A stretch of DNA of 64,000 nucleotides from an uncultured Candidatus Saccharibacteria bacterium. Its GTDB lineage: Bacteria > Patescibacteriota > Saccharimonadia > Saccharimonadales > Saccharimonadaceae. Position numbers and translations under genes: made by a program. The notes beneath the pieces are model-generated. The model did not search any database. It was not told the DNA's origin and was given only the letters and a program-made list of their open reading frames with translations. Where the stretch lies: NCBI GenBank assembly GCA_938045445.1, contig CALIMM010000010.1:1-64000 (forward strand), read 5' to 3'. This document shows positions 1 through 8,032 of this stretch, one piece after another. Every line of letters begins with the position of its first letter. Positions within the stretch are counted from its first letter, which is position 1.

Positions 1-288
1 GAAGACATATTCTGTCATTTCTGGATATTCTTTCTTCATATAGTCTAGCAGGAGGTCGCGAAATTGCTCGACAGTAATCTTTTCAGGCAATTCATCAATG
101 ATATTGGTTACACGAGCTCGAACAGATTTGACTCCTTTGGACTCAAACTTATCTTTGGAAACTTTTAAGGCATTCGCTAAGACGGATAATTCTACGTCAA
201 AAAGCAGGCAGCACTGGTGCATACGCCGCTTGATGTCGCTGGTGGAGTAGCCGTTGCGCTGCTGGGCGCTGTATGGTACGTACCACAT
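1..288 (-). CDS. Lipoate-protein ligase A-like fragment, cut by window edge, N-terminus atypical
   Basis: The reading frame is open from an ATG at 288 down to the window edge (96 codons) and its C-terminus lies outside the window. Residues from about 29 onward (LLFDVELSVLANAL, then SKGVKSVRARVTNI and PEKITVEQF) strongly resemble the middle of LplA enzymes of Firmicutes such as streptococci, which attach lipoate to E2 or GcvH proteins. Residues 1-28 (MWYVPYSAQQ, then RNGYSTSDIKRRMHQCC) do not look like the expected ligase N-terminus, which should be over 100 residues longer and carry the RRxxGGG motif. The DNA is clearly richer in A/T from 1 to about 200 than from 200 to 288. It is either a recombined or transferred remnant, or an assembly junction. 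A stop codon lies just upstream in frame and no ribosome binding site is evident. Confidence 0.5.
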   Translation of the reverse strand, partial: MWYVPYSAQQRNGYSTSDIKRRMHQCCLLFDVELSVLANALKVSKDKFESKGVKSVRARVTNIIDELPEKITVEQFRDLLLDYMKKEYPEMTEYVF

Positions 289-333
289 CACAAAAAATTC
301 TGGCGCAGACTAGCAAAATCGGCAAAAACATAA

Positions 334-339
334 TATAAT
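334..339 (+). promoter_or_regulatory. -10 box for the 370 membrane protein gene
   Basis: A perfect TATAAT lies about 30 nt before the ATG. GGAG at 357-360 provides a ribosome binding site, so this gene has a leader, unlike many others in the window. No good -35 box is seen. Confidence 0.5.
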
Positions 340-369
340 AGCTCCCAGTAAGGAATTGGAGCTAGATAT

Positions 370-1020
370 ATGGACGAACAGATATACGCACGCACCGCCG
401 ACCCAGATGAGGTGGCCGAAGCGGCGCGCCAAGCCAAAAAAGCAAAAACTGCCAAAACGGCGACCATCACCAAGACGGTGCTTGACGATGGGCTCGACCA
501 CAGCCGAGCAATCGACAACCCCTTTGCTCAGGGTGGTGTGCTCGATACATCCGAAGACACCGAGCATTTTGTGAACTTATCGTGGCCAGATATGGGGCAG
601 ATTATGATAGGTGCGGCCATTACTGGCGTGGTGACGAGTGCAGTGCTACTGCTCGTTGCCAACCTCGGGGTGTTTGGTGCGGTTTGTGGCCTTGGCGGTG
701 CCAATCCAGCAAGCTGTGGCACACCCACGTTCTATACGGTCTTGAGCGCAATGGTTGTAGCGGTGATTGTCGGGCTTATATTTTTGGTGCAGCGCCGGGT
801 GTATCGTCCCGCTCTCGTTATGCTTGCGACGGCAGTGGGTCTCTGGCCAGTGCTTACGTGGCTGGCCGCATCGTCATGGTATGTGGTGGTGCCGGTTATT
901 ACGATTTTGATGGCACTGAGCATTGGCGTGTTTTCGTGGATCTCGCGCCTGCGCAACCTAGCAGTCACACTTGGTGCGATGGTGGCGATCATTGTATTGA
1001 TGTATCTTGCAACACTGTAG
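370..1020 (+). CDS. Hypothetical polytopic membrane protein
   Basis: A 216-residue protein that I do not recognise as a known family. Residues 1-70 are hydrophilic, with an Ala/Lys/Thr-rich run (KKAKTAKTATITKT) and an acidic patch. They are followed by about four to five hydrophobic segments: about 78-105, 120-140, 144-163, 166-190 and 195-216. A Cys pair (CGLGGANPASCG) lies in the first extra-membrane loop and could form a disulfide. The start is supported by GGAG 7-12 nt upstream and TATAAT at 334. The gene stands alone; rmuC follows after a 343 bp gap. Most likely a lineage-specific membrane protein of unknown role. Confidence 0.75.
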   Translation: MDEQIYARTADPDEVAEAARQAKKAKTAKTATITKTVLDDGLDHSRAIDNPFAQGGVLDTSEDTEHFVNLSWPDMGQIMIGAAITGVVTSAVLLLVANLGVFGAVCGLGGANPASCGTPTFYTVLSAMVVAVIVGLIFLVQRRVYRPALVMLATAVGLWPVLTWLAASSWYVVVPVITILMALSIGVFSWISRLRNLAVTLGAMVAIIVLMYLATL

Positions 1021-1363
1021 ATAGCTCTGAGTCTCACATTATCTTGCTCAGCGTTGTTTACTGTGCTTAAATGAGCAACCTCTGTTTTCTATGCTTCATT
1101 TCTACTTCTTTCACGTAGCTCTCTTGTCTGAATTTTAAATTACGACACTGGTTTTACATATCACCCGAACAACATGGCGAGAGCGGCTTAGATTGTACAA
1201 GCATCATATGCACACTTCTTTTGTGCGGTATAAGTGTCAAAATTCTCGAAAATAGCAATATTTCCTTGTGCGCTAAAAAGACACATCCACGAGATCAGCT
1301 GACACACCACGCTCAATAAAACAACATGAGTGGCTGCTCCCTAGAAAATGCTATACTAGAGAT
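1021..1363. other. Intergenic, no gene seen
   Basis: 343 bp without a convincing reading frame, tRNA or strong hairpin. The only recognisable element is the rmuC -10 box at the right end. Confidence 0.6.
1352..1357 (+). promoter_or_regulatory. -10 box of rmuC, leaderless arrangement
   Basis: TATACT ends 6 nt before the ATG at 1364, so the expected transcription start is at or next to the start codon. No Shine-Dalgarno sequence is present. Confidence 0.6.
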
Positions 1364-2443
1364 ATGGAACTTTCTCTTGTGCTTGGAATCATTCTTATTA
1401 TTGTCCTCGTTGGTTGCGGGGCAGTGCTGAGTCTGCTGCTGGCGAAGCTTAATGAGCTGAAAGATCAGCAACCAGTGGCACTTCTCAAGAGCGACGTGAC
1501 GGAGCTATCGCGCACTATAACCGCTATGCAGCAGTCGGTTGGGGATAAGCTCGAGCGCTCGGGTGCTGCTATGCAAACGTCAGTCCAGAAGCAGCTCTCC
1601 GAGAGTGCCAAGCTGGTGGCCGATGTAACGCAGCGCCTCACGAAGCTAGATGAGACTAATCGACGCGTCGTCGACGTCGCAGATGAACTCAAGACGCTGC
1701 AAAACGTCCTGCAAAACCCCAAGCAGCGCGGTGTCTTTGGTGAATATTATCTGCAGAGTGTGCTTGAGAATGTATTGCCACCAGCCCAGTATCAGATGCA
1801 ATATCGCTTTGCTGATGGAGAAGCGGTCGATGCGGTGATCTTTCTTGACAAGGGGCGCGTGCTGCCGATCGATAGCAAGTTTAGTCTCGAAAACTACAAC
1901 CGGATGATCAATGCCACGAGCAAAGACGAGCGCCAGCAGCTGCTCAGCCGCGTTAAGCTCGACCTTAAGCAGCGCATCGACGAAACGAGTAAATATATTC
2001 GCCCAAATGAAGACACGATGGACTTTGCCTTTATGTTTATCCCCAGCGAGTCGCTGTATTATGACCTGCTTATCAACAATGTAGGGCAGGGTGGCTCAAG
2101 CCGCGATCTGATTGAGTATGCCTTTCGTGATCGACGGGTGATTATCGTGAGCCCAACCAGTTTCTTGGCATATTTGCAGACGGTGCTGCAGGGGCTGCGT
2201 AGCCTCCAGATTGAAGAGCAAGCCAAGGATATTCAGCTACGGGTTGGCCAGCTTGCGACGCATATCAAGAAGTTTGATGAATTGCTGGGCAAAATGGGCA
2301 AGAGCCTCGCCACAACAGTCGGCCACTACAACACAACCTATCGCGAACTCGGCAAGATGGATAAAGATGTTGTACGCATTGCTGGTGGTGAACGCCAAAG
2401 CGAGCCACAGCTGCTCGAGCGGCCTCAGCGTGGGGATGAGTAG
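1364..2443 (+). CDS. rmuC: DNA recombination protein RmuC
   Basis: A 359-residue RmuC family protein, a putative nuclease-fold protein that limits inversions and DNA rearrangements in E. coli. An N-terminal membrane anchor (about 4-27, rich in Leu/Ile/Val) is followed by a coiled-coil region (about 28-115). The conserved core starts around NPKQRGVFGEYYLQ and includes DAVIFLDKGRVLPIDSKF, the family hallmark segment, ending near residue 330. The tail is short and polar. Length is in the usual family range. The ATG sits 6 nt after TATACT and lacks a ribosome binding site, which suggests leaderless translation. It is a single-gene unit between two gaps of more than 300 bp. Confidence 0.92.
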   Translation: MELSLVLGIILIIVLVGCGAVLSLLLAKLNELKDQQPVALLKSDVTELSRTITAMQQSVGDKLERSGAAMQTSVQKQLSESAKLVADVTQRLTKLDETNRRVVDVADELKTLQNVLQNPKQRGVFGEYYLQSVLENVLPPAQYQMQYRFADGEAVDAVIFLDKGRVLPIDSKFSLENYNRMINATSKDERQQLLSRVKLDLKQRIDETSKYIRPNEDTMDFAFMFIPSESLYYDLLINNVGQGGSSRDLIEYAFRDRRVIIVSPTSFLAYLQTVLQGLRSLQIEEQAKDIQLRVGQLATHIKKFDELLGKMGKSLATTVGHYNTTYRELGKMDKDVVRIAGGERQSEPQLLERPQRGDE

Positions 2444-2765
2444 CTGCTGGATCAATCTGACGAGCCTTGGCCCAACGCAAGCATGCTACAGGGTGATAAA
2501 ATAGAGCCCTACGAAGATACCTCACGTGTAATTTGTCAAACAGAGGTAGCGATAATCGTAGCAAAAACCACAACATATTTTGAAATATAATGATTACACT
2601 ATGCATTGCTATTTTATGCAAAAAACGACCTCTGGCAGATCGATGTGCATGATCAAAATAGACTATCTCGCTTGCAAAAAATATGGATTAAGTTGTTGTC
2701 TTGTGTTTGGCAAAGCAGACGAGCTGTGATTAAATAAGAACAGCTAACGAACATAAGGAGGGGAT
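2444..2765. other. Intergenic, leader of the GH16 gene
   Basis: 322 bp with no convincing gene. It is A/T-rich and contains widely spaced complementary segments (CAGAGGT near 2541, ACCTCTG near 2629) whose significance is doubtful. AAGGAGG at 2755-2761 is the ribosome binding site of the next gene. Confidence 0.5.
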
Positions 2766-4034
2766 ATGTTGGCAACACGAGCAACAAAACAAGCAAAAGC
2801 TGGCTTGGTGCTTGGGCTTACCATGGCGTGCGCTGTGATGGGTACAAGCTTTGCCATGGTGCAGCCAGCATCGGCAGTCGATCATCTGCCGCGTGATGTA
2901 CAGGCGCATTATAAAAAAGTGTGGGGTGATGAATTTGATGGTAATAAACTCGACACAACCAAATGGGCTGTACCGACCGGTTGCTTTGACCTTGCGTCGG
3001 GTATGGAAGGGCGCTTTCGGACAGATATGGTGCGTCAGTACGATGGCAAACTCCATCTCCTCGCGCAGTATGATAAAAATGGCAGGCCATGCCAGGCCGG
3101 TCATGCTGCCTTTTCGACAGGGATGGTCAACTCGCACTACCTCAGCGACTGGAAGGACAAAAGCGTCGCCCATGCCTGGGGCCCCGGCACCTACTACGAA
3201 GCGTCTATCAAACTGCCAGAGGGCAACAAGAACAGTGGTGCTCGAGCAAGCTGGGCGTCATTTTGGCTCACAAGCACAACATTCAACTGGCCAACCAGTG
3301 GTGAGCTCGATGTCTTCGAGTCGCGTGGCTACGACCCAAGCTGGCTGCAAGCCAATATTCATACGCAGCCACGTCAGGGTGATAAAGGGCGTTCGCATCA
3401 GCACCAGCGCGTACTCGATCGGAATATCGTTGGTAATACACAAAATACCTTCCATACCTACGGTGTCTTGAATAAGAAGGATGGGACGATCGAATTCTAC
3501 TATGATGGGCGCATGGTACACCGCGTGGTACCAGATGATGCAAACTGGCCGTTTGCCAAGGCAGCCAACAAACTCTTCATTCGCTTGAATCACCAGATCG
3601 GCGGCCTCAATGAGCCATACAAGAAGGCTAGCCCTAAGGATTACGAAGTCGCGAAAGATATGCAGGTCGACTATGTGCGGGTCTACCAAGAAAAGACTGC
3701 TGCTGATAAGCCACAGGATGCGGTGGTGAGCGTGCCCGATTGGCGTCTCCGCAACAAGCTCAATCAAGTTATTGCCCAAGTGACCCATACAAAGCGCGGC
3801 GATGCACAGCCCATGCTTGCCTCAGATCTGGAAAAGCTAACTACGCTCGACCTCAGCGCGCGTGATGGCGCAGAGTCGTGGGAGAAAATAAAGAATCTTG
3901 AGGGCATTCAACATGCAAAAAATCTCACCTTTGTTTCTCTCAAAAACACCGAAGTGAAGGATCTTACACCACTCAACAGCCTAAAAAAGCTGAAGAGTGT
4001 CGAGCTGAGCTGGCCGTTGATGATTAATCGCTAG
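2766..4034 (+). CDS. Secreted GH16 family glycosidase with C-terminal leucine-rich repeats
   Basis: A 422-residue protein. A signal peptide (residues 1-37) is likely cleaved after ASA. The catalytic domain of about 230 residues begins at VWGDEFDGNKLDTTKW and has the GH16 retaining-glycosidase signature ExDxxE as E180-L-D182-V-F-E185, so nucleophile and acid/base are both present. The domain ends with MQVDYVRVYQ, a typical GH16 beta-strand end. Substrates in this family are beta-1,3- or beta-1,3/1,4-glucans, agar or carrageenan; the sequence does not decide which. Residues about 325-422 hold internalin-like leucine-rich repeat units (LTTLDLSA, LTFVSLKN, LKSVELSW), suggesting a binding module. 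There is no LPXTG motif or membrane anchor. AAGGAGG lies 4 nt from the ATG, and a strong terminator follows at 4048. Confidence 0.85.
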   Translation: MLATRATKQAKAGLVLGLTMACAVMGTSFAMVQPASAVDHLPRDVQAHYKKVWGDEFDGNKLDTTKWAVPTGCFDLASGMEGRFRTDMVRQYDGKLHLLAQYDKNGRPCQAGHAAFSTGMVNSHYLSDWKDKSVAHAWGPGTYYEASIKLPEGNKNSGARASWASFWLTSTTFNWPTSGELDVFESRGYDPSWLQANIHTQPRQGDKGRSHQHQRVLDRNIVGNTQNTFHTYGVLNKKDGTIEFYYDGRMVHRVVPDDANWPFAKAANKLFIRLNHQIGGLNEPYKKASPKDYEVAKDMQVDYVRVYQEKTAADKPQDAVVSVPDWRLRNKLNQVIAQVTHTKRGDAQPMLASDLEKLTTLDLSARDGAESWEKIKNLEGIQHAKNLTFVSLKNTEVKDLTPLNSLKKLKSVELSWPLMINR

Positions 4035-4047
4035 ATTAGCGTACTCT

Positions 4048-4083
4048 ATAGAAAATACAGGGCAAATGCCTTGTATTTTCTAT
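4048..4083. terminator. Bidirectional intrinsic terminator
   Basis: A 16 bp stem with one wobble pair and a 4 nt loop: ATAGAAAATACAGGGC and GCCTTGTATTTTCTAT. A/T-rich arms give a U-run in either direction, so it can end the GH16 gene and the leftward pheS-deaminase operon. Confidence 0.8.
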
Positions 4084-4182
4084 GAAAAAGGTCTATCTCT
4101 TGAATGCAATTTTTTGCGGGTATCAATGTAATAACCATCGATCGAATCTTCGCTGTTTGTCCAAGCCTCGGTGATGGGCATA

Positions 4183-4590
4183 TTATTGCTTAATAGCTTG
4201 CTGAATTTTTGTACGTTGGCGGGTAAAAGCGTGAGGGAGGATATGCTCAATTGCCTGTGGGCCGTTTGTAGTCAAGACAGTAATACCTGGCGCATAATCG
4301 TGAAAGATCTGGCGGCATTTGCCACACATGTCGACAATTTCGATCTTTCCCGTGTCATCATTTTTACGTACAGCGACGATCGAATCGAAATCGTAAATAC
4401 CTCGATTAATAGCGATTGCCAGTGCAGCTGTCTCGGCGCAGACGAAGCCAAGAAAATGATCGATGTTGACTGCAGAGATCACCTCGCCAGATTGGCAACG
4501 CAAAGCAGCTGCCACAGTGTGAACTGGTGGTGTGTGTCGCTGGTCAAGGAGTGCCTGGGTGATGGTAAAAAGCTCATTATCATGATACAT
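4183..4590 (-). CDS. Cytidine/blasticidin-S deaminase-like protein
   Basis: A 135-residue member of the CDA fold of zinc nucleoside deaminases. The zinc and proton-shuttle motif is C51-A-E53 and the second ligand pair is C89-G-K-C92. HTVAAALR at 24-31 matches the N-terminal strand seen in blasticidin-S deaminase and small cytidine deaminases. It could deaminate cytidine for pyrimidine salvage, or act on a cytosine-like antibiotic or base. The gene is last in a leftward operon, 35 bp after pheS. Length is normal for single-domain deaminases. Exact substrate is undetermined. Confidence 0.82.
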   Translation of the reverse strand: MYHDNELFTITQALLDQRHTPPVHTVAAALRCQSGEVISAVNIDHFLGFVCAETAALAIAINRGIYDFDSIVAVRKNDDTGKIEIVDMCGKCRQIFHDYAPGITVLTTNGPQAIEHILPHAFTRQRTKIQQAIKQ

Positions 4591-4625
4591 AAGGTGAACC
4601 TTGGTTATAAAACGAATAGACGAGG

Positions 4626-5669
4626 CTAAAACTGCCGCAAAAAATCCAATTTGCCGCTCTCGAAATGCCGCACGTCTTCGATGCCGTATTTCATCATCAC
4701 GAGGCGGTCAATGCCGCAGCCAAAGGCGAAGCCGGTATAGGTGTCGGGGTCGATGTTGGCTGCCCGCAGCACATTGGGGTGGATCAAGCCGCAGCCAATC
4801 AGCTCAACCCAGCCTTCACCGCTGCATACCTTACAGCTGGGGTCTTTGCCTTCGCAGAAGGGGCAGCTTAGGGCAAACTCAAAGCTTGGCTCGGTGAAAG
4901 GGAAGTAGAAGGGGTTGACCCGCACATCAAGTTGCTTGCCGTAGTAGCTTTGCAAAAATTCCTGCAAGGTCGCAATCAAGTTGCCGACATTGACTCCCTT
5001 AGCTACATAGACACCCTCCACTTGGTAGAAGGTGTGCTCATGTCGGGCGTCTAGGTCCTCATTGCGGAAGACACGGTCGGGTACAATGGCGGCGATTGCT
5101 TCACCCGCATCCAAATTGTGGCGATAGGTGGTCAGGACGCGGTTTTGCATAGTGCTAGTGTGAGCTGGCGCGATCAGGCGATCGCCCTGCGCGTCTGTCT
5201 CGACGGTCATGAAGGTGTCGTAATCGTCGCGGGCAGGGTGGCCTTTGGGAAAGTTCAAGCTCTCGAACATATGGAACTGATCATCGATCTCACGTGACTC
5301 TTCTACCGCAAACCCCATGCGGTAGAAGATATCAGCAATCCGCTCGATCTCTTGCATCAGGGGGTGGATTGACCCCTGGTTTGTTGGCAGTAATGCTGGA
5401 AGAGCGGTGTTGATATCCATTGGTGCAGTGACGTCGATTGGCGTGCGCTCGACGGTCTCGAGCTCCTCGAGGCGGCGCTCAATGGCGGCCTGCACGGCTT
5501 GCTTGAGCTCATTAACACGCTTACCAAACGGCCCACGTTCCGCTGGGGGGAGTGATGTGATATGTCCATACAGTGCGCGCAATTCCTCGTGGCGCAGTAC
5601 TTCGCGCGGGGTAGTCGATTGGCTCACGGCCAGGAGTAGCTTTTGCTGGATAGCGTCAAGGTTTGTCAT
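4626..5669 (-). CDS. pheS: Phenylalanine-tRNA ligase alpha subunit
   Basis: A 347-residue class II aminoacyl-tRNA synthetase alpha chain that forms the alpha2-beta2 PheRS with PheT (13580-16153). An N-terminal coiled coil (residues about 1-90) is followed by the catalytic core with the motif 2 region (RVFRNEDLDARHEHTFYQVE), FPFTEPS, a Cys4 zinc-ribbon-like insert (CPFCEGKDPSCKVC) common in Gram-positive PheS, and motif 3 GFAFGCGIDRLVMMKYGI. The gene lies 12 bp downstream of a small membrane protein gene and 35 bp upstream of a deaminase gene, all leftward. Unusually it is separated from pheT by about 8 kb and lies on the opposite strand. Confidence 0.96.
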   Translation of the reverse strand: MTNLDAIQQKLLLAVSQSTTPREVLRHEELRALYGHITSLPPAERGPFGKRVNELKQAVQAAIERRLEELETVERTPIDVTAPMDINTALPALLPTNQGSIHPLMQEIERIADIFYRMGFAVEESREIDDQFHMFESLNFPKGHPARDDYDTFMTVETDAQGDRLIAPAHTSTMQNRVLTTYRHNLDAGEAIAAIVPDRVFRNEDLDARHEHTFYQVEGVYVAKGVNVGNLIATLQEFLQSYYGKQLDVRVNPFYFPFTEPSFEFALSCPFCEGKDPSCKVCSGEGWVELIGCGLIHPNVLRAANIDPDTYTGFAFGCGIDRLVMMKYGIEDVRHFESGKLDFLRQF

Positions 5670-5681
5670 ACTGTCACTCCG

Positions 5682-5945
5682 TTATTGTTGTCCATTGATG
5701 GTTAGCGCAACAAAAAAACCAAAGGTAAGCAGTGCAAGAAAACCAACGACCAGCCACACTCCAGCTAGTGTCGTTGTTTGCTTGGTGCCTTTGAGATATT
5801 CGGATTGCTCGACGCCAGTATCACCGCTTGCTGGTGCGGTGCCATCACCGGTGTGACTGCTGGTAGCTGCTTTGGCGCGGAGATCGGCCGCGATGCGCTC
5901 TTGCAGCTCGCTGCGCGTTTGGTCTTGTTTCATATATTGTCCCAT
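5682..5945 (-). CDS. Small single-pass membrane protein
   Basis: 87 residues with no family recognised. A charged N-terminal half (residues 1-55, KQDQTRSELQERIAADLRAK) is followed by one transmembrane helix near the C-terminus (about 62-84), the pattern of a tail-anchored protein. The first ATG (5945) sits 6 nt after a TATACT box, fitting a leaderless start; a second ATG at residue 5 is an alternative. It is first gene of the operon with pheS and the deaminase-like gene. Confidence 0.7.
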   Translation of the reverse strand: MGQYMKQDQTRSELQERIAADLRAKAATSSHTGDGTAPASGDTGVEQSEYLKGTKQTTTLAGVWLVVGFLALLTFGFFVALTINGQQ

Positions 5946-5951
5946 GTCTTT

Positions 5952-5957
5952 AGTATA
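5952..5957 (-). promoter_or_regulatory. -10 box of the pheS operon, leaderless arrangement
   Basis: TATACT on the minus strand ends 6 nt before the ATG at 5945. Confidence 0.55.
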
Positions 5958-6010
5958 GCATTATTTGGCACAATCGACATCTGATATCGCCGATGAATAG
6001 AGTGATGTGA

Positions 6011-6016
6011 TATACT
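6011..6016 (+). promoter_or_regulatory. -10 box of the aquaporin-like gene
   Basis: TATACT about 34 nt before the ATG, leaving room for a leader with GAAGGAGGG as ribosome binding site. Confidence 0.5.
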
Positions 6017-6050
6017 AAAGGCGTAGTATCAACTAGTGAAGGAGGGACGT

Positions 6051-6947
6051 ATGGCTACCAAAAAAGCCGTTTCGACCAAAAAATCGGCCGCGAAAGACTC
6101 GGCCTCCCAGCCCCAGGCTGAACCAACCGTAAAGGCTGCATCGACCACATCAGCCACCAAGACCGTTGTCCGTAAGCGACACGAGCCAGCTCTGCCGAGC
6201 AACTTACTCAACATTATTTTTGCTGAGCTGCTTGGGACGTTTATGCTGACTATCGCTGCGATTGGCGCAGCAGCCCAATTTGCACCACTCTACCTTGGCC
6301 TCACACTGCTTGTGATTGCTGTGGCGGTGGGTGCGGTGTCTGGTGCACACATCAACCCAGCGGTTACCTTTGGCCTCTGGACGATGCGCAAGCTCAAGAC
6401 GGCGCTGGTACCATTCTACTGGATTGCTCAGCTGCTTGGTGGGGCGCTGGCTGTCGTTGTGCTCAACGGCTTGAGTGGGAGTGCCTTCAAGCTCAGCTTT
6501 GAGCACTTTACTACCTTTAGCTGGGCGGTCTTTGGTGTTGAGCTCGTCGGTGCAGCAGTCTTGATGTTTGGTATTGCGGCTGCCGTATCACGCGTGGCCG
6601 AGCTCAAGCAAACAGGTCAGGCAGTGGGGATTGGCCTATCCTTGGCCGTTGCCGCTATCGTGGCCGGTGGTTTGCTGACACAGGTGCAGGCTTCGGTGGA
6701 CACATCGTCAGTCCAAGACATCAAACACTTGCCGCACGAGCTACGTGCAAAGAGCGCAACACTCAACCCAGCAGTGGCCATTGCTGCAACAGAGGCACCA
6801 GACAGCAGCTTTACTGGTGCACAAGCAAGCCGTGGCGAGACTGGCTATAGCCGGCTGAGCCTTGAGGTGATTGCTGGTACCTTGATTGGTGCCGCACTTG
6901 GTGGTAACCTCTACCTGCTGGTAGCGGGCCGCAAAGCAGAGTCGTAA
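6051..6947 (+). CDS. Aquaporin/MIP-family channel with altered second NPA box
   Basis: 298 residues from the ATG after AAGGAGGG. Residues 1-50 are a Lys/Ala/Thr-rich hydrophilic extension not usual in bacterial MIPs. About six membrane segments follow. The first half-helix motif is HINPAVTFG (N102-P-A). The second is LNPAVAIA (N239-P-A), where the family normally has Arg directly after NPA (NPAR); here it is V242, so the aromatic/Arg selectivity filter appears changed. An insert (residues about 212-237, VDTSSVQDIKHLPHELRAKS) precedes the second NPA. Water, glycerol or another small neutral solute may be carried. A terminator follows at 6971. Confidence 0.88.
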   Translation: MATKKAVSTKKSAAKDSASQPQAEPTVKAASTTSATKTVVRKRHEPALPSNLLNIIFAELLGTFMLTIAAIGAAAQFAPLYLGLTLLVIAVAVGAVSGAHINPAVTFGLWTMRKLKTALVPFYWIAQLLGGALAVVVLNGLSGSAFKLSFEHFTTFSWAVFGVELVGAAVLMFGIAAAVSRVAELKQTGQAVGIGLSLAVAAIVAGGLLTQVQASVDTSSVQDIKHLPHELRAKSATLNPAVAIAATEAPDSSFTGAQASRGETGYSRLSLEVIAGTLIGAALGGNLYLLVAGRKAES

Positions 6948-6970
6948 GCGATACGCGTTAAATTAAGACT

Positions 6971-6998
6971 AAGACCACTCTCTCAGTAGAGTGGTCTT
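6971..6998. terminator. Intrinsic terminator after aquaporin-like gene
   Basis: An 11 bp perfect stem, AAGACCACTCT and AGAGTGGTCTT, with a 6 nt loop. The trailing T-run is short. Confidence 0.7.
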
Positions 6999-7019
6999 GC
7001 TATATTGGCAACTATTCGC

Positions 7020-7025
7020 CATACT
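7020..7025 (+). promoter_or_regulatory. -10 box of hydrolase gene 7033, leaderless arrangement
   Basis: CATACT ends 7 nt before the ATG; no ribosome binding site is present. Confidence 0.4.
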
Positions 7026-7032
7026 ATAGCGT

Positions 7033-8025
7033 ATGAAAGATTCTTCCTCACCCCAAGCTGGAATTATAAAAGTAATTGTTACGCTCGTTGGCAGTATTGT
7101 CGCGCTTGTTGCGATCGCCGTTGCAGCTGCCTTCTTGTGGCCTGCCCAAAAGACAGAACTGCGCACAGCAGATATCAAACGACTGGATTATGATGGTTCG
7201 ATGACAGCGATCAATCAGCAGATCGCGCACGATACAGCAGAGGCTGGCCTGCGCAGCGAATGCCGCTCGTTTGCCAAGACGCATGGCAAGAAAACAGCCA
7301 AGGCTATCTTACTTATCCACGGCATCAGCGGCTGCACCAGTGATATGGCTGATATTGCCAATGTATTCTACGAGCAGGGCTACAACGTCTATGTGCCGCG
7401 CGTGCCGCAGCATGGCTATACCGACAAGAAGCGCCATGGCCAGATCTCCTTTGGTGAGATGGCAAACTACATGACTACCAGTGCAAGCCAAGTCAGTGGC
7501 CTTGGTGAGGAAGTTGGTGTGGCGGGCCACTCTGGTGGCGGCAATATGGCGACGTGGCTTGCGCAATATGGTAACGGGCTCTTCTCGCGGGTGCTGCTCA
7601 TCGCGCCGTTTTATGAGCCAGCGGCCAGCCAGGCGCCCAAGTGGCAGATCCCGCTCATGCGCAACCTCTATGGCAATAATATCCTGCCAGACCGCTACAG
7701 TGGTAATGATGAGGTGAATGGCCTGTCGTATCGCACCTTGGCAAAGTATGTCACACTCAAAGAAAACTACAAAGCCAACCTCGCTGCACCCGACCTCAAG
7801 CATGTTGGTGTGGTGGTGAGTGAGGGTGACCACGATATCGACCCAGACCTCGCACACGACATCCCACAAAAAATGGCAACCAACAACAATGCTTCCTTCC
7901 AATACAAAAAATTCCCCGCCAGCATGAATATTGGCCACGACATGACACGGCGTGCCTCACCAGGGGTGAGCGCCCATAGTGAGGAGGTCTTCCAAACCTA
8001 CCTTACTGTGTACGAAGGGAAGTAA
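7033..8025 (+). CDS. Membrane-anchored or secreted alpha/beta hydrolase, copy 1
   Basis: 330 residues. A hydrophobic segment at about 11-36 serves as signal or anchor; the rest is predicted outside. The alpha/beta hydrolase core has the oxyanion strand AILLIHGISGC (91-101), the nucleophile elbow GHSGG with S167, a late acidic loop SEGDHDID and the likely catalytic His in NIGHDM. C77 and C101 may form a disulfide. It matches serine esterase/lipase-like carboxylesterases; substrate unknown. A paralogue with the same architecture is at 10820-11809 in opposite orientation. No Shine-Dalgarno is seen; CATACT lies 7 nt upstream of the ATG. Confidence 0.85.
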   Translation: MKDSSSPQAGIIKVIVTLVGSIVALVAIAVAAAFLWPAQKTELRTADIKRLDYDGSMTAINQQIAHDTAEAGLRSECRSFAKTHGKKTAKAILLIHGISGCTSDMADIANVFYEQGYNVYVPRVPQHGYTDKKRHGQISFGEMANYMTTSASQVSGLGEEVGVAGHSGGGNMATWLAQYGNGLFSRVLLIAPFYEPAASQAPKWQIPLMRNLYGNNILPDRYSGNDEVNGLSYRTLAKYVTLKENYKANLAAPDLKHVGVVVSEGDHDIDPDLAHDIPQKMATNNNASFQYKKFPASMNIGHDMTRRASPGVSAHSEEVFQTYLTVYEGK

Positions 8026-8032
8026 ATAATGG

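Noticed and set aside
2538..2635. Hairpin between CAGAGGT and ACCTCTG upstream of GH16
   Set aside because: Seven-base arms separated by about 80 nt are expected by chance.
4171..4629. 152-codon open frame opposite the deaminase gene
   Set aside because: The minus strand carries an intact zinc deaminase with CAE and CxxC; the plus frame has no motif or ribosome binding site.
7309..7938. 209-codon open frame antisense to hydrolase copy 1
   Set aside because: Shadow of the paralogous hydrolase coding strand; a similar shadow occurs opposite copy 2 (11201-11758), as expected from shared codon structure.
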